A stretch of 64,000 nucleotides of DNA from Acholoe squamosa. Lineage: Eukaryota; Annelida; Polychaeta; Phyllodocida; Polynoidae. Made by a program: the position numbers and the translations under genes. This document shows positions 11,061 through 24,937 of the stretch, one piece after another. The notes below the pieces were generated by a model that was not told where the DNA came from, did no database searches, and worked only from the letters and a program-made list of their open reading frames with translations. The stretch is taken from contig OX439046.1 of assembly GCA_949317995.1 (NCBI GenBank), positions 58,569,774 to 58,633,773 on the forward strand. The letters run 5' to 3'. Every line of letters starts with the position of its first letter. The stretch's first letter is position 1.

Positions 11061-13330
11061 TTATGTATGTAATCTTTGTTAACGCTTAACTTGGCCAAAA
11101 AACGTTGTGTTTCCAGTTGCACAACCGACCCTAACAAAACAGGGCCAAAAGTAGTTTTGGGGACTTTGAAAAATTTTGTCATTTTGTTAAGGAATTTTGC
11201 TTATTTTTTTAGAAAGTTTTCATATTTCATTTTCCTTTCATATTCTTCCCCTCTTTCACAGTTGGCAACTTTTTCTATCATTATTCTGCAACGAAATCAA
11301 AGAATTCGATACATCCATTGATCATGCATAATGACAAAAAAAAATGTGTAAGAACTATATATTTAAGAGATTATGAATATCTTTTACAATAATGATAAAA
11401 GCTGTGTCCTATATTTGCCAGATTGTTACCTTGTCAGCCCTTGAGCACAGTGTTGATAAGATCCTCTTTTGATAAGATTCTCTTCCCTTTTGATGATAAA
11501 AAAAACAAACTGTAATCCAGTATTGCAGAAATTTAATGTTTCCTTAGTTCAATGGAAAGGTATTCCGAAATGTCACATAATTCCTTGATCAGAAAGCTGT
11601 TTTATGCATTTGAATGAGACAAGATGGTACTAAGTAAAGAGCTCAGTCATATGGTCCTGGAGCTGACTGATGTCTGCTAATTGGCTGGGCAATGTGCAAG
11701 GGATCTTTAAGTGGTGATACATAGATTAGAAATACTGATCATGTGCAGAAGATTTTACATTTGTAAGGTATACCCACAACAGCATACATTATGCAATATA
11801 TTTTGAAGTCCTAGATTTTGTACAATATTCTAACCGATTTCACTATTCCAAAAACCTTTCCAGTAGGTTATAGTTGAATGAATGCCCAAAAGGGATTATT
11901 AAACATCTCAATTATCAAATCCTCAATTTGAAAAAGGGGCTACATAAGCCAACAACTAATATTGCATCAAAACCTATTCTTCATATTAAATTCCCCTTTA
12001 CCTCACTCAACCACACATCTCTAATTTTCCAATAAATCAATTCACTATACCTGAAGACTTTGCATAATGGACAATATTGATCGTTGCATAGTAGTTAGCT
12101 AAGCTACTTTATGATCAATAGATTGATTACCCCCCTTATCTATGAAACCTCCCCCGCCTCCGACGGCAGTGGACCTAGAGTCTGTCTGTTCGTCTGCTGT
12201 TTTCACGCACTGACGTGACTGCTTTTATCAAGACATCTCTATAATTATTCACTTTCAATCCACCCATTCTTCTTTTCTCTCAACCCTGCATGTATTTCTA
12301 TCTTAATTTGAAATAATAACAGATATTTGACAGCCTGATAGTTGGTTTTGGGCCAAAGTGTCAGTCTCACTTTATGCTCATTGAGGCAGTCCCAGCATGC
12401 ATCATTATCATGAGTCTGATGCAACTGAAAGTTCACCCGAAGTCAACAGATAGACTAGCCGAAACCAGCGCAAAGTTTTCCGCCGCTCGGTCAACGTACA
12501 CCGGGCTTGTTGTGAATATAGCGCAACTGAGGGATCAGCCAAAAGCGAACTTTTCCCATTATAATCACAGCGCCGTAGGCGCTGGTATCATGAATATAAC
12601 AACACGCCATGCCGATGGACCATGCATAGCTCTCAATGCGTGCGTGGGTCTCATGCATTTGGGGCTAATCTCACTCTCTCACGCAGAGGAGCCCCTTTCT
12701 CACGCATTTTAGACTAAAAAAAAAAAATCAGTATAGGCTTGTTCCATCTATGTTGCCTTTCTCATCGGCACCAGCTTCACAGGATTTGGAGGGAAAATAA
12801 TTATACATATTAAAGGAAAGAGAAGCATAGATTATGATGCCCCAGCACCTGGGGGACACACCTGAACCATTTTTTATTTTCAAATATGAAAATAATAATC
12901 ACGTTTCCAAGTGCTGCGAAATGTGACAATGTGAGGAAATCATGAGACATACCCAGAAGTATCCCTCAAAAAAGAAAGAGCCTTTCTGAATACAATTGCC
13001 TGTAAAGCCTGTATTCGTGCATGTAATCGCATTGACTGTATGGCAAAGAACAGGAACTAAGGCAACCCTCGGCTAATCCCTCATAGGGATTGTGCCAATT
13101 CTCTGTGTCTCTCAGATCTGTCTTTGATGTGGCTCTGGTAAACCAATTGTCATCCCAAACCTAATATTCATCCTACCTATAATAGTGGAGTAACGTTAAA
13201 GAACAAGACATTGTGTGAACAACAAAGAGTAGGATTAGTTTCACACTGTGTTATATTACTGGTGGATTCTATAAATGTGATTCTGTGTACAGTTTGCTTT
13301 TGAACTGAGATTAACCAACCCAACTGTGGG
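11061..13330. other. Non-coding stretch with a CpG-richer patch
   Basis: Mostly AT-rich sequence without genes. From about 12140 to 12710 the DNA is richer in CpG and contains a GCGCCGTAGGCGC palindrome near 12570. Its open frame of 112 codons has no recognisable domain. The rest shows only short simple runs. Confidence 0.45.
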
Positions 13331-13337
13331 TTAGATG

Positions 13338-14192
13338 CACAGAGAAAAGAACACTGATTGCTTTGACACATACTGCACAGGTCACAATTTGTCTCCCACA
13401 TGACATGTATGAAGGTATGTCGAATGAGGTTGACGCTCTCATGTTTGGTTCGTCAACTCCAATTGACATGCATAATGAAGACACATCACATATTTCTGAT
13501 CCATTCACCTGAGTGTTAGGTAATACTGTGAGACAATTATGTAATGGTCAAGAGCAGTCAATAGCTATGTACCGATGTTTCAATCAAGGCAGACCTATAA
13601 TAGAAGGCAAGGGATATCATAGTCCCACAGGCCTGCAACACGAAGGCACTTTTTCCTATCTACAGAACTTTTACTTGACTGAAGTCCTTTATGCAGTCCA
13701 TAAGACAAGGGCATGGAGGTGTATGGCAATGCCATATGTCTCCCTGTATTGTAGATACTGGGATTATAGATTGTGGGTTAGAATACAGTCCTTTGGTATT
13801 TTCACTGACCCACACATAAGGTGTCTAACCTCTCCAGTTGAGTTATTTAGGATGGTGGGTGTCTATTTTAATATCCAGCAACAAATGCAAATTTAACAAT
13901 GAAAAAGGATTCACTACCATTCATTGATAGTATTTACAGACCTTAGTGATCTATTCTTCATGAAAACAAAATGACACAGATACATCAAATGTCTCAAGTG
14001 CTGGTAGTACCTCTTGGTATTGACTAATCCTGGTACCAAAATGGTTGTTTGCCTCATCTAGTGGAATATCCTAGAACAATTATGTATGTCAAACCATCAC
14101 ATGTCAAGTGCCTTCGACATGGCTGTGACCCTAGTCAACTCACAGATGACATGGCATTTTAAAGCATGTCAAATCATATGAGGATAACTGTG
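13338..14192. repeat. TACAC-end repeat A, truncated copy
   Basis: About 850 bp align closely with 19832-20690, starting at a CACAGAGA-type end and including GTCACAATTTGTCTCCC and CATGTCAAGTGCCTTCG. This copy stops about 110 bp short of the other copy's right end and joins directly to low-copy repeat D. A 127-codon frame at 13513-13896 lies inside but is broken in the second copy, so I do not treat it as a gene. Confidence 0.75.
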
Positions 14193-16500
14193 TCACCATT
14201 ATTGTTTGCTAAATTCACATGTATGTATACATTAGTAAAATCAAAAGGCAAAGTCTCTGTATTCAAAATACCTGACCGTTTACCATTACACATATAGGTA
14301 TGGTGACAGTGATTTACAAACGGGTGGAAAAAAAACATATTAAATAATCTCCATATATTGAAGCATTGTAACACACCTAAGCTTGTTGTGCCATATCTGT
14401 CAAGTTGTCCATTGCAATGGCCTAGGATTTGATCTTGGAGTCCTTCTTTAAATGTCATCAGAATTTATAAAGGAAGCTGATTAAAATTGCATTCTGTGAT
14501 TCGGGATTGCCCAGATTGAATTGAATCCATTTATTCAAAATGCATCTGATTCACTGAATATTAGATGAATCAAATCAGTCAAAAGGGCACAACTTACACT
14601 TCTAATACTGTGGTTCTATAGATCTAAGTACTGATCCTAGGAATAAGATATCCCTAGAGTCAGCCAATTGTAAAACTACAGGGCATGGCAGACACTTATT
14701 GGATGGTTGTATATACAAGGGAAAGTGGACTATGAATTATCGTCAATGTATGACTTTATCGCAGGTAATGTCAAAAGCATTAGATCTAAAAAGATAATTA
14801 AGTTGCCATCCCAAATGCATTGCCTATGTATCTATTAGGGTAAGTCGCCCCTAACTCGACCACTAGGCATGTTGGTGAAACGTAACCTTGGTGTGAATCA
14901 CTTCCGGGGCTATGTCTGCAGAGTGAGGTGTTGATCTCTAGTAGCTGGAGAGCGGGTGGGATTCTCTACCTGTGTGTGTTTTCTGACATTAGATAGATCC
15001 AAGGGGGTGCTTATTGTTAGGCTCTCAGTGATGAATACTTAAGGGAAGCTCATGAGATATTGGGACTTCTAGCTAGCTTCAGGGTTGGTAGGGATAATGC
15101 TTTCATCTTGATTTCTGAAAGAAAATTGTGCAGTAGCAATTGAAGTATGACGCTTTTGTTTCATTATTGAATTACCAAAATTGTACAACCTCCCATCTTA
15201 TGGGAGTTCCTTTAAGTATAGAATAAATTCATACCAAATAGAAGATAATTTTCAAATTCTGCTCTCCCATCTTTGTATAAACCATGATCCAAAATGACAG
15301 AGCTAATTTTTTTTTGAGGATTGAAAATTAATTTTTATTCTAATGGAATTTTTTCATGCCTTCTTTAACTTCTTTTGTAACCATGGTAAAATGCATAGTT
15401 AAGTGAACCAAAAAGCCTACTTTCCTGCCATTCTAAGATCCGATTATAGCTAACTGCTACAATACAATTATGATCCATATGCTACCATTCATTGCACCAT
15501 CCTAAACATTTGTGGATAAACCAACTTTATTTGAGAACAATATTACATAGAAGTAGCCAAGGGCCTGCTAACCATGAGTCACTGAACATTCAAATATATG
15601 ACACTCATATCAGCACAGCTCTTCAGCTGTATTTCACCCACCAATATCAAAACTCATAGCCCTAGCCTTGGTGTCAGTGGAGTCAATAATCCTCTTTGAC
15701 CTATATTGTTATACCACAGTGGGCAAGGAGAAGAATGTATTTCACACCTCTTATTTATTGCATATACACACTGTGGTATGAGGTGGTTATTGTACTTGGA
15801 CAGTGTTGAAAGGGGCTTACAGCAAAGGGGGCCTATAAGGACCCCTGTGTTATATATCACTTACAAGACTGTTCTCATACAATAACCCCTACATACCCCC
15901 GCCACCCTCTGTACCAATTCAATACCTCTACCTCTACCTCTACATCTAGTGCCAGAGGGTCTTATTGATGTTGATATGAGGGTATACTTGTTCAGTAAAA
16001 TGAGTGAAGGCAGCCAGAACCCATTTCACCAGAGAGACAAGCTAAAGACCAATATTATTGATTGGATATCGCAATGGATATCAGAAGGTCATTTTGACAT
16101 AATGTTGGTACAAACCACTGTTTATATGGGCTTTGTGTGGAACTCACTGTTGGGTCCTGTTTTGAGACATTTCAAAGTGCCTCTGTTTCCTACATTCAGT
16201 TATATTATTCTGGGTGTGGTAATACAGGCTATAACCCTATTGTACATATCTCCTTAGGAGAAAATGAAATGACTAAAGTGAAATGGTGTCATCTAACTCC
16301 AGTGTACATCATACTGGAGTATCTTTAGGGCCTATTGCCCATCACTTGTTTTTTGTATAATGTTTGAATGAATTATGATATAATGTTTTTGCAAGAAGAT
16401 GTGGTGGCTAACTTAAGTACCTACTCTACCAAAGATACTCTAACAATTTGGTTCATAGTTTGTTAATAAAGTGCCAGGAGACATATTGGCGACATTGATC
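14193..16500 (+). repeat. Low-copy repeat D, copy 1
   Basis: The segment is collinear with 30930-33620. Landmarks include AAAATCAAAAGGCAAAG, TTTACCATTACAC, GGGGCTATGTCTG, TTCTAGCTAGCTTC, CCTTGGTGTCAGTGGAGTC and TTCATAGTTTGTTA. Parts also match 16880-18560 and 46600-49450, so all four are members of one diverged family in the same orientation. The 102-codon frame at 15949-16257 is not conserved. Confidence 0.7.
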
Positions 16501-18560
16501 TCAGGGGGGATCCGCTTGGGCGCCCCATCTAGGCATATGACAACTGGGGGGAAACCAAACATGGGGGAATATATGGTTTATCAACCAAAAGTATCGCTGA
16601 AACTATAGTCCTTGGGGCCACACCAATCATGGTCACTTTAGCTTTGATAATGTAGAAACATTATGAAGAAATAATTAGTTGCACTTTGTATAACCTCTTA
16701 TCTCCATTACAGCCAGACAAGCTTGAATAACAGTTCTGTTGGTTTCCCAGTGCATCCTTGAATTATATGCATTTTCTTTTCAAATAGACAAAGGAACACT
16801 TGGTTCAATAAGCATCCATTCTTCTCTGGCATATTGGGCATGATATCAACATGATGATCACATGAAACTGAATTAAATAGTTTGCCCACATGTTCTTCTT
16901 GTTACTAGATTCTTCGAATTCTACCATTGGTCAGACCAGTCAGATGTTAACCCTGTCATATAAAATATAATCTATCAAACAACCACCAGACACCCCTACT
17001 CTATCCAACATTCATAAATCATGTTACCACTCCCACTATCCCCGGGCCCTAGAAGGCCCTACCTCCTGTCAAACATAAGGATCAAAGGAAGAGGGTCAAT
17101 CTCCTTGATGTATCTCACCCAGAGTCTATGTTTGGCAAGGGAAATGTTAGCCTCCAGTGACTGGAGAATATGTGAAATGTGACACCCTTGGCTATATGTT
17201 TTCTATGTGGCAACTTCACATAGAGGTCTCATGATAAATCCAAAAGGTGTGTCCTTGAGTGAACTCTAGATAGCTGTTGAAGTAGAACACAGCTTCCGAT
17301 TTTTAAAGTGACTATTTAAGCCAGTTTAAGCTCAGTAAATGTCACATAAATTTGCTTAAAAGTTATTATGACATTTAAACAACTTTTGGTAACTTTTGGA
17401 TAGCTTAACATTGCTTAATAGTCACATTAAGCAAATTGAAATGTGCTTAAACCCCTACATTCATGCAGTGAAATGCATGGTGAAACAATTTATAAGGATT
17501 TCACCTATGCTAAATGATTACACACTTACGAACAGATGTTTCTTCCCACTTCATAGTTATAATTATCCACTACAGGGAAATTCCACCAAGATGTTTCTCC
17601 TTTGATCAGATTTCTCTATTGCAGGAGTAGTATAATTGTCTGAGGTTCACAATTTTCACTCAGGACACTGGCAAGACTGTCAAACTGAAATGCCTAAGAA
17701 AATTATACTACCAAAATCCCTTTTTGGGAGCCCCTTTCCGATGGGCTCTTTTATGTCTTACATCTCTTGTCTCCTATGGGGTTCACCAGGGGTCCATCCT
17801 TGCATATAAGCCACATCTTGTATGTGGGGTATTACAGTAAATTTGAAAGATATGTTTTCTTATTTGTAAGAATGGATCCAATCAACCTATTGGACAAGGC
17901 CTTCCTTCATACCATGAGAGAGTTTATTGTCTGTTTAAAAATGCATGCACCTCTTGTATTAGTCCTACTTCCTCTGGCAATTTTGTAGCACCATCCCTTT
18001 TCAATTACCTCTGACCTTCAGCATAGAACAGTTATTGTAATCCACAAAAGGCAAACTATCCTTGAACATAATGTCTTTTATATGCATTCAATAAGCAGCA
18101 GCATAAAACCTTACATTGTAGTACATTACTGATGCTATGGGAAGCCACCATTTGGTGAATGGGAATTTGCACCTTCCTTTTCTATGTGAAAGTGTGTTAC
18201 TGTGCACTTTATTGCCATGATACATTATATAACAATTACACAGTTAAGGAAGGTTCTGTTTGGTGCAGCTATTAGTGTTGATCAACAGAACTATGTGGAT
18301 ATGGAGTAGGCTGCATTTGACATTTGCTTTTAATGGTGCATTGTATTTTCAGTGTAAAGGCCCTGTGAAATGTAACATTCAACCCTTGGAAAACAAAAAA
18401 AAAGTTACTTAGATGTTGTCATACTGGAGTTCTCAAAAGAGAGCTCCAGTAGCAGAGAGTAACTAAAGCAAGTTTCACTATCACATGTGGCAATTAAACA
18501 GTCATGCATTGTGTCATTTCCCTTCAATTTATGCAACAGTGGATATGAGAGGTACCCTAA
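16501..18560 (+). repeat. Low-copy repeat D/E family, copy 2
   Basis: From about 16880 this matches 46600-49450 and then, beyond the minisatellite and retrotransposon, 63160-63570. Landmarks are AATCTATCAAACAACCA, GATCAAAGGAAGAGGGTCA, GCAACTTCACATAG, AGAATGGATCCAATCAACC, and CCTCTGACCTTCAGCATAG. It acts as an uninterrupted reference for that second locus. Confidence 0.7.
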
Positions 18561-19829
18561 ACTGATTGACACTGGAAATTGCGGGCTCCTTCATAGAGAA
18601 GATCATAGGATTGCAATTAGCAAGATTACCCTAAATTGTATATATCTGGAGTAGTCTTTCTGGAGTCTTTATGTTAATGGAAGTACTGTAGGTAAAAATT
18701 GATGATCTAAGCCTTAATATCAAGGATTTAGTAGAAACAAATCTAAGCCTGGGAGCCACTGGACCAATACAGGTTGATTTTTCTTGGCAGATGTTTGTCC
18801 TTCTCATACTAGTCACTCGGAAATCTCGCACCAGTGGGTCCAGAAGTGCAGTCAAGCATGGCAGACTAAAATTGGCCCCACTATTCAAGTTTGACTAACA
18901 TGACCCTATGGGATTCTGCTCTTCCTAAGGCTCTGTTGCACATATGAAAGCATGGACTATCAATTTAGAAAGGTCTTTAATGGGGCTAGTCTCTAATTGG
19001 CATCAGCTGTTTATTTGTTTTCCACAGCTCATATAGTAAATTAATGTAAATAAGGTTCAACTTTCACTCAAGAGATTTCACTAAAATATTCAAGAGCAAT
19101 GTGCATAAACACATGAGCAGAACCATTTCCATAGAGAACTTGCTCCATATGCAATTACAGGCAGATTGAAGGGGACGCAAAGGGTTTTCTAGGATACACA
19201 CATTTGCAGATATTAAATGACTGCCATTTCCTTAGAAGAAATGGTTCCACACACAAACACTAGCTTTTATGGTGCTGAGCCCACAGGGAATCCACAGTAC
19301 AGCCCATGATTAGTTTAGACACAGCCAGATGACACCACTTTATTGATCCCTGACCATTTATTAGCTCCTTCAAAGTTGACCTACTGCCAGTCAATTAGCC
19401 TTGTCTGTAATAAGTTGTTAAATGGAAGGTCCAACATATAACTTAAGACACAGTTCTTATTACACTCTAAATAAGACCATATAAAATGTTCCCTAGGATA
19501 GCCTGGGCTGATATATCTGCTTTTAATGAAGTGATTAAACAGAGAAGGCAGCCTAGTTTGACTGGTGCCAATATCCCACTGCCAGGCTACTACAAGTTTA
19601 TAGTAGGTGGTTGCTTACCCAGCCCCTCCACGTTCACATTGATTTCTCTGCATCTACAGATGATAGAGACATAATCAAATATGGTTTGGAAAGGATTCAA
19701 TGTGGCCCATCACATAGGACTGGAAAATTCTGAATTTTTGTCATTTGAAAAAAACATTTCCTAGTGCCTACTCATGGTCCAAAATTATAGAAGGTTTGCA
19801 TATGACGAATTTGGAGGTATTCCAGCACC
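18561..19829. other. Non-coding stretch, nothing recognised
   Basis: AT-rich sequence with short chance frames only. No RNA gene or repeat unit stands out. Confidence 0.45.
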
Positions 19830-19831
19830 TA

Positions 19832-20801
19832 CACAGAGAGAAGAACACTGATCGCTTTGACGCATACTGCACAGGTCACAATTTGTCTCCCACATGACAT
19901 GTATGAAGGCATGTTGAATGAGGTTGACTCTCTTATATATGGTTCGTCAACTCCACTTGACATGCATAATGAAGACACGTCACATATTTCTGATCCATTC
20001 ACCTGAGTGCTAGGTAATACTGTGAGACAATTATGTAAGGGTCAAGAGCAGTCAATTACTATGTACCAATAGTTCAATCAAGGCAGGCCTATAATAGAAG
20101 GCAGGGGATATCATAGTCCCACAGGCCTGCAAAACTAAGGCACTTTTTCCTATCTACAGAACTTCTACTTGACTGAGGACCTCTATGCAGTCCATATGAC
20201 AAGGGCATGCAGGTGCATGGCAATGCCATATGTCTCCTTGTACTCTAGATACTGAGATTATAAATTGTGGGTTAGAATACAGTCCTTTGGTATTTTCACT
20301 GACCCACACATAAGGTGTCTATCCTCTCCAGTTGAAGTATTCAGGATGTTGGGTGTCTATTTTGATATTCAATAACAAATGCAAATTTAACAATGAAATA
20401 GAATTCACTACCATTCATTGATAGTATTTACAGACCTTAATGATCTATTTTTCATGAAAACAAAATGACACAGACACATCAAATGTCTCAAGTGTTGGTA
20501 GTACTTCTTGGTAGTCATTAATCCTGGTACCAAAATGGTTGTTTGCCCCATCTAGTGGAATATCCTAGAACAATTATGTATGTCAAACCATCACATGTCA
20601 AGTGCCTTCGACATGGCTGTGACCCTAGTCAACTCACAGATGACATGGCATTTTAAAGCATGTCAAATCATATGAGGATAACTGTGTGCTACAGTTGTCA
20701 TGGTGACATATGTGCACTTGTCCCAATGACGTGTGCTCTCTGTGTCAAATCAAGTTGACATGGGTATACATGTCACTTTGTCAGGAAGACTTTTTTCAGT
20801 G
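19832..20801. mobile_element. TA-flanked repeat A, full-length candidate
   Basis: The element is flanked by TA on each side (19830-19831 and 20802-20803). It starts CACAGAGAGAAG and ends in the complement of CACTGAAAAAAG, an imperfect 12-bp terminal inverted repeat matching at 9 positions. A truncated relative lies at 13338-14192. The interior is non-coding and carries repeated TTGACATG and CATGTCAA words. Probably a non-autonomous DNA transposon. Confidence 0.55.
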
Positions 20802-20809
20802 TACTCTTT

Positions 20810-21781
20810 GAATTTTAGTTTCCCCCTCTATTTCTTTGGCTCAAATTGTCAGGCTGGATGAGATATTCATGTTACATATGGGTTTTGATGGTCCCATATG
20901 CATAATTTGGGCTCCAGGGGTTAAATTGTGCCCAGAATGACCAAAATTGTCTGGGAGAATGACATTTGAGTTACAAGCCATGTTGAGGGCTTAATTTCCT
21001 ACAGAAACAATCTTCATACCTCCATGAAAATCTCAGGTCCAGACTATTTTGACCTGTAGATTAAGAAAATCATTTATGTCAGATGTGTCCATGCTATTGT
21101 AAAAGAAGCATACTTATTTAGAATTCTTTTTCTGGGCACATGTCTGGGCTAATGACATGTAAGGCCCCGTATGCACACTTTCTATGATTTGTGACCTCAT
21201 ACAGGATAAGGAGAGAAAGACACAGCAGCAGATCCAGTATACTGTTTTAGGAGTTTCTCTCAGCTTATCAAAATGAATGAGAGCATTTCCTACATACCAA
21301 ACCCTTTCCTCTTCTTTAGGCTATTGTATAATTCCCCTTGTTGTATCCGCCTCACCATTTTTCTTCATTTCCTATTCGAATGTCCTCTCGCGACTTAATG
21401 TCCTTCCATTTAGTCACCATTTTCTTCCCTTCTACCATCAGATCTCTGTATACCTTGCCTTATAATTAGCTCTCTCCACCCATCTTCTTCTCTAACACTT
21501 ATTGTATACTTGATAGAATTACACATGATGATAATGCATTGCCTGAATGTGATAAATAGTAAAAGTTCAAAAGAAGGTGCTATGCCTCATGAGATGAACC
21601 TCAGTCATACCCTTTATATCTAATTCATGGTACATTGCTTGCATTTCTTTAACACCTCTTCAAAAAGACCGTAAAATTGATATCTAAATTTACATAAGCA
21701 TATTCCAAAATAATCATTTCTGAAGCAACACCTACATGTGTGATATGGCATAGAATTATCCCAGTGCAATGTGAGATATAG
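20810..21781. other. Non-coding stretch, nothing recognised
   Basis: No gene, repeat array or RNA signal could be supported here. Confidence 0.45.
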
Positions 21782-21799
21782 TACCCAGCAAATTGTCGT

Positions 21800-22420
21800 T
21801 ATCTGTCGCCATGATTGGTCATCAATGGTGACTCCTTTCTGAGTGATAACTCACTGCGTCATCTTTCGCCACTGTGTGTCAGTCTCACATGGCATGGCAA
21901 TTTATCACAACAGTCACCAACATGATCTCACTCACTGCGTGAGTATGTGCCACCCCTTGTCATCCCTCACAAAGCATGGTGACTTATCACCACCATCGCC
22001 AACATGGATCTAACTCACTGCGTGAGTATGTGCCACTGCCTGTCAACTCTCACTCAGAATGGCGGCTTATCACAAGCATCGCCAACATGGATCTGACTCA
22101 CTGTGTGATTATGTACCACTCCCGTGCCACTGGCATCAACTCTCACACATAATGGCGACTTATCACTACCATTGCCAACATTGGTCTCACTCAATGCGTG
22201 AACTTGTGTCACTCCATGTCAATGCTCTCTAAGGATTGCATCATCTGTCACTCACTCTCACTAAGAATGGCAACTTATCACCACCATTGCCAGCCTTTGT
22301 CTCACTCAATGCGTGAATTTGTGTCACTCCAAGTCAATGCTCTCTGAGGATTGCATCATCTGTCACTCACTCTCACTCACAGTGGCAACTTATCACCACC
22401 ATTGCCAAAGGTGTTGAGAC
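21800..22420 (+). repeat. Imperfect satellite array 1
   Basis: Units of roughly 85-115 bp each contain a CACTGCGTGAGTATGTGCCAC-type block (near 21931, 22016, 22098, 22193 and 22308) and a GACTTATCACCACCATCGCC-type block. Units differ by substitutions and indels. The array is non-coding and internal to the TA-flanked element. Confidence 0.75.
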
Positions 22421-22789
22421 AGCACCACTGTTCCACATGTAGCCTATCTAGGAAGTGTGGGCATGAAGTATAAGTCCCATACGTATCAAATGTGCTTTGT
22501 TTCACACTGATTTACATGTAATACTTCAGAGTTGAATCAAACAAGATTATATAGAGAGAATATCAATTGAATTTAGATAGAGGTATCTCTAAAATGAAAG
22601 CAACTATCCATAAACACCTTTTCTCTGGTTACAGGAAAAATACATAGGGAAATATCAACATGAACACCTTGTCTGTGGTTAGAGGGAAGATACATATGGC
22701 AATACCTTCTCTGGCAAAACATACTTTGATCTGGCAGATGTGAGGCTGCATGATTACCAATGTCGATGATCATGAGCTTTTCATCTAAC

Positions 22790-23470
22790 AAGGTGAGTGA
22801 TCACCAGCATCGCCATCACTGGTGAGTCTGAGTGATCACCACTCTCGCCATCCATGGTGAACCTGCGCTATGATGTGGTGCGCGTTTCATCTAGCGAGGT
22901 GAGTGATCAACCGCCTTGCCATCCCTGGTGAGTGTGAGTCATCACGATCCTCGCCAGCCGTGGTGAACATGCGCTATGGCATGGTGTGCGTTTCATCTAG
23001 CGAGGTGAGTGATCACTCGTGTTGCCATCCCTGGTGAGTGTGGGTGATCAAGATCCTCACCATCTGTGGTGAACCTGTGCTATCACGAGGTACGCGTTTT
23101 ATCTAGCGAGGTGACTGATCACAATCCTTGCCATCCATGGTGAATGTGCATTATGACGAGGTGTGCGTCTCATCTAGCGAAGTGAGTGATCACTCATGTC
23201 GCCATCCCTGGTGAGGATGAGTGATCACTCATGTCGCCATCCCTGGTGAGGATGAGTGATCACCATCCTCGCCATCCCTGGTGAACATGTGCTATGACGA
23301 GGTGCATGTTTCATCTAGCGAGGTGAGTGATCACCCACGTCGCCATCCCTGGTGAGTCTGAGTGATCACCATCCTCGCCATCTGAGGTGAGGCCATGTGA
23401 TCACCACCATTGCTATTCCTGGTGATCTTGTGCTATAGCGACGTCGTGTTCCATCTAGCGACATGTGTGA
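22790..23470 (+). repeat. Imperfect satellite array 2
   Basis: Units of about 75-135 bp carry CATCTAGCGAGGTGAGTG followed by ATCAC and CGCCATCCCTGGTGA. The words GGTGAGTGATCACC and TGGTGATCACC are partly palindromic, so single-stranded forms could fold strongly. It lies in the right half of the element at 21784-23514. Confidence 0.75.
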
Positions 23471-24213
23471 GCCACTTCACACAGGTTGACGAGGAGTCAC
23501 AACAATTTGCTGGGTATGCATTAGTTAGATTTATAAGGGTGTTTAACATTCTGTGTGAAGTAAATGTACAAGTGCTCCTGTCCTCCAGATCAATGGTGTC
23601 TCCAAATAAGTAACGGGGTGGGTTATGAGGTATAGGGATTTAATTAAACATCCTTGGGTCAGGCCAAAATCTTTTGTTTGTGAAGATGGCTAGGCCTATT
23701 CCCTATGGCTATGTCCTCAATACAGACACTGAGGAAATGGAATTATAGACATACTTTTACAGGACATGACTTGCTGTAGACAGTGGGACCCTATTCAGCA
23801 CTACACTTCAGGCATATTCATCTAAAGCAATGGTGTTTATATATACATCCTCCACTAATGTCAGAAAGGTCTGACAGTTAAACATTTTTAAACCACAGGC
23901 TAAATGTTCACTAGAAATCACTAGATTATAAAAGATTAGAATATATTAATACCTTCATTCCTTTTTTATCGTGATGGAATGCATCATCCTGTTATTCCAT
24001 GGGGTAATGGTAATATTGGCATAACTCATGAAACTGTAATAACTATTGAGATATTTTGCAGCATATACATAAAAACAACACCATCACAATATGAGAGAAA
24101 ATGATGTCATGGGTTATAAGTTGTTGTAACTTGTTGTTGTTGTACAAATGGTAAGGAATCACAATGCCCTCTAGGAAGTAGCCACCCAGGCACTAAGCAG
24201 TTCTGGAGGTTAA

Positions 24214-24937
24214 TTCAAAACATCCTGGGATCGCAACCTCAGCAATCTCAGGAATTATTCTACCTTATCCTATTAAGTGATCTTAAGATTAGACTGCGTT
24301 CACATTTCCTAGCCAGCACTAAGATCGCAGTGATCTTAGCCTCAGCCTTCCTACACTATTCCAAGACGTACTGAGTGGGCACAGGGGTAAGAGTCCCAAA
24401 ATAAAGGAATAGCTGTGGAGCCACTCTTCTTCACAACAGTGTTTATACCATCATTCCCCATCCCCATATGGGTTAACAAAAGAGCACAGGGTGCAGTTGA
24501 CCCCGTACAGTATTCAAGAGTTGTTCCCATAAATGTATGATTTATGCTTGCCTATTAGAAGCATTGTGCCCTCCCCCCAGAACAAAGAGAGAGAAGAGAA
24601 GAATTACCTTACAGTGCACTTAAGGCATGAGTAGCCCTAAGAGCCCTCAAGGACACTCAGCAAACATATTCCCTCCCCTCTATATGCAGCAGGCTATTCA
24701 CTCTTTCAATCAGGAGTGTTCCCTGTAAGTGCTCTTGTACTCAGGTGAAACCACTATGCAATTCTTTCATTAAGATCACAGTGATCTTAGTGCTGGAAAA
24801 GGAATAGTGAAGTGATCCCAGGACTTGCTATTCCTGACAGGCCTGAAACCACTGCATTAGATAGGGTAGACCAGCCAGGTCTTATGATATGTGCCTACAC
24901 TAAGATTGCTGGGGTTGCGATCCCAGGATGTTTTGAA
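24214..24937. mobile_element. TTAA-flanked MITE with 35-bp terminal inverted repeats
   Basis: The left arm 24214-24248 and the right arm 24903-24937 are reverse complements with one mismatch and begin TTCAAAACATCCTGGG. Each end abuts TTAA (24210-24213 and 24938-24941), the target used by piggyBac and Kolobok families. Sub-terminal CTAAGATC-type palindromes occur near each end. There is no transposase, so this is a non-autonomous derivative. The ends do not show the CCC start usual for piggyBac, so the family remains open. Confidence 0.8.

Larger units (their letters stand above)
21784..23514. mobile_element. TA-flanked satellite-cored DNA element (1.73 kb)
   Basis: The left end CCCAGCAAATTGT (21784-21796) and the right end, its exact reverse complement (23502-23514), are bordered by TA on both sides (21782-21783 and 23515-23516). 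A few further bases also pair. No transposase frame exists inside. The interior is almost wholly two imperfect tandem arrays (about 21800-22420 and 22790-23470) joined by a short middle section that itself has a doubled unit. This is the layout of a non-autonomous element mobilised by a Tc1/mariner-like or other TA-targeting transposase. The assignment to a superfamily is inference. Confidence 0.75.

Noticed and set aside
13513..13896. 127-codon open frame as a gene
   Set aside because: It lies in repeat A and the frame is broken in the copy at 19832-20801.
15949..16257. 102-codon frame in low-copy repeat D as a gene
   Set aside because: The related copy near 33060 has frame-breaking changes and no splice context supports it.
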